This document shows, piece after piece, positions 5,472 through 5,548 of a stretch of 5,548 nt of DNA. The translations under genes and the position numbers were made by a program. The DNA comes from JBAPRR01 sp049281195 (GTDB taxonomy: Bacteria > Actinomycetota > Acidimicrobiia > Acidimicrobiales > CAVXTF01): NCBI GenBank assembly GCA_049281195.1, contig JBAPRR010000363.1:1-5548 (forward strand), in the 5' to 3' direction. The first letter of the stretch is position 1, and the number at the start of each line of letters is the position of its first letter. The notes beneath the pieces are model-generated. The model was not told the origin of the DNA. It was given only the letters and a program-made list of their open reading frames with translations, and ran no database searches.

Positions 5472-5548
5472 GTGGCCACCAGGCGGTCAGCGCCTGGCGG
5501 GAGCCTCTTCGACGCCGCCGCCGAAGCCGAATTGGACAGGCGCGGACC
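5472..5548 (+). CDS. rarA: Probable replication-associated recombination protein A (RarA/MgsA, AAA+ ATPase), 3' partial
   Basis: A GTG one base after the aspS TGA opens a frame that stays open to the window edge, giving 25 residues beginning MATRRSAPGGSLFDAAAE and ending in DRRGP. The SLFD-then-acidic/Ala-rich stretch ending in a GP resembles the N-terminus of RarA, where LAxRMRP and the AAA+ domain normally follow. RarA is a clamp-loader-like ATPase acting at stalled replication forks, and its gene commonly lies downstream of aspS in actinobacteria. No Walker motif falls inside the window, so the name rests on a short N-terminal resemblance plus gene order. The frame has a stop at 5436-5438 and no other start before 5472. 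There is no good Shine-Dalgarno beyond the adjoining GAG, so translation is probably coupled to aspS. A hairpin covers codons 3-9. Confidence 0.65.
   Translation, partial: MATRRSAPGGSLFDAAAEAELDRRG
5479..5497 (+). repeat. Perfect 7-bp inverted repeat just after the aspS stop, over the first rarA codons
   Basis: CCAGGCG (5479-5485) and CGCCTGG (5491-5497) are perfectly complementary around a 5-nt loop (5486-5490). Two further G-C pairs are possible after one mismatch (5476-5477 with 5499-5500). The hairpin starts 8 nt after the aspS stop and covers early codons of the following frame. No T-tract follows, so a classical intrinsic terminator is not supported. Attenuation, transcript-end stabilisation or restraint of rarA initiation are possible readings. 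Confidence 0.5.

Noticed and set aside
4778..5479. Minus-strand open frame opposite the aspS 3' half (233 codons).
   Set aside because: Antisense shadow of conserved AspRS motifs, with no ribosome site or protein family resemblance seen.
5479..5510. Intrinsic terminator after aspS.
   Set aside because: The stem is good but no T-run follows and the sequence continues as an open frame resembling RarA, so I list it only as an inverted repeat.
1..5548. tRNA or rRNA gene, CRISPR array, insertion sequence, riboswitch or T-box leader ahead of the synthetase genes.
   Set aside because: hisS and aspS have no leader of their own (10-nt gap and 4-nt overlap), and I saw no direct-repeat arrays, transposase motifs or RNA gene signatures.

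Overview
This is a GC-rich housekeeping segment read entirely on the + strand. The order (secF) - relA - hisS - aspS - (rarA) matches the conserved sec / stringent-response / aminoacyl-tRNA synthetase neighbourhood of Actinomycetota. Several details suggest a deep-branching actinobacterium, possibly Acidimicrobiia: relA lies directly against hisS with no genes between them, no apt gene lies between the upstream gene and relA, and the Rel and HisRS motif wording is actinobacterial in style. The class-level placement is inference from remembered family sequences, not from a search.

Layout. Positions 1-137 hold the last 44 codons of a gene with a Gly/Lys/Arg-rich basic tail, most likely SecF. 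A 59-nt gap follows, with a modest hairpin and no convincing promoter. Rel (ppGpp synthetase/hydrolase, 752 aa from the ATG at 197) ends at 2455. Ten nucleotides later hisS starts at a GTG behind a strong Shine-Dalgarno (2466-3728, 420 aa). aspS starts inside the hisS stop (ATGA overlap, 3725-5470, 581 aa). One nucleotide after aspS a GTG opens a frame whose first 25 residues resemble the N-terminus of the AAA+ protein RarA; it runs off the window. The window holds almost no non-coding DNA, and no tRNA, rRNA, CRISPR array or mobile element was seen.

How the genes fit together. HisRS and AspRS charge tRNAs. Rel senses uncharged tRNA on the ribosome and makes or degrades (p)ppGpp. RarA acts at stalled replication forks. 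The tight spacing from relA to rarA indicates co-transcription and translational coupling. All three complete enzymes have intact catalytic motifs, and I see no frameshift or truncation.

I found no evidence for an undescribed system. The points worth a second look are modest: the relA start site, several perfect inverted repeats at or near gene junctions or inside hisS and aspS, a Cys/His cluster in the HisRS insertion, and substitutions in AspRS at positions linked to tRNA discrimination and in the motif 2 loop.
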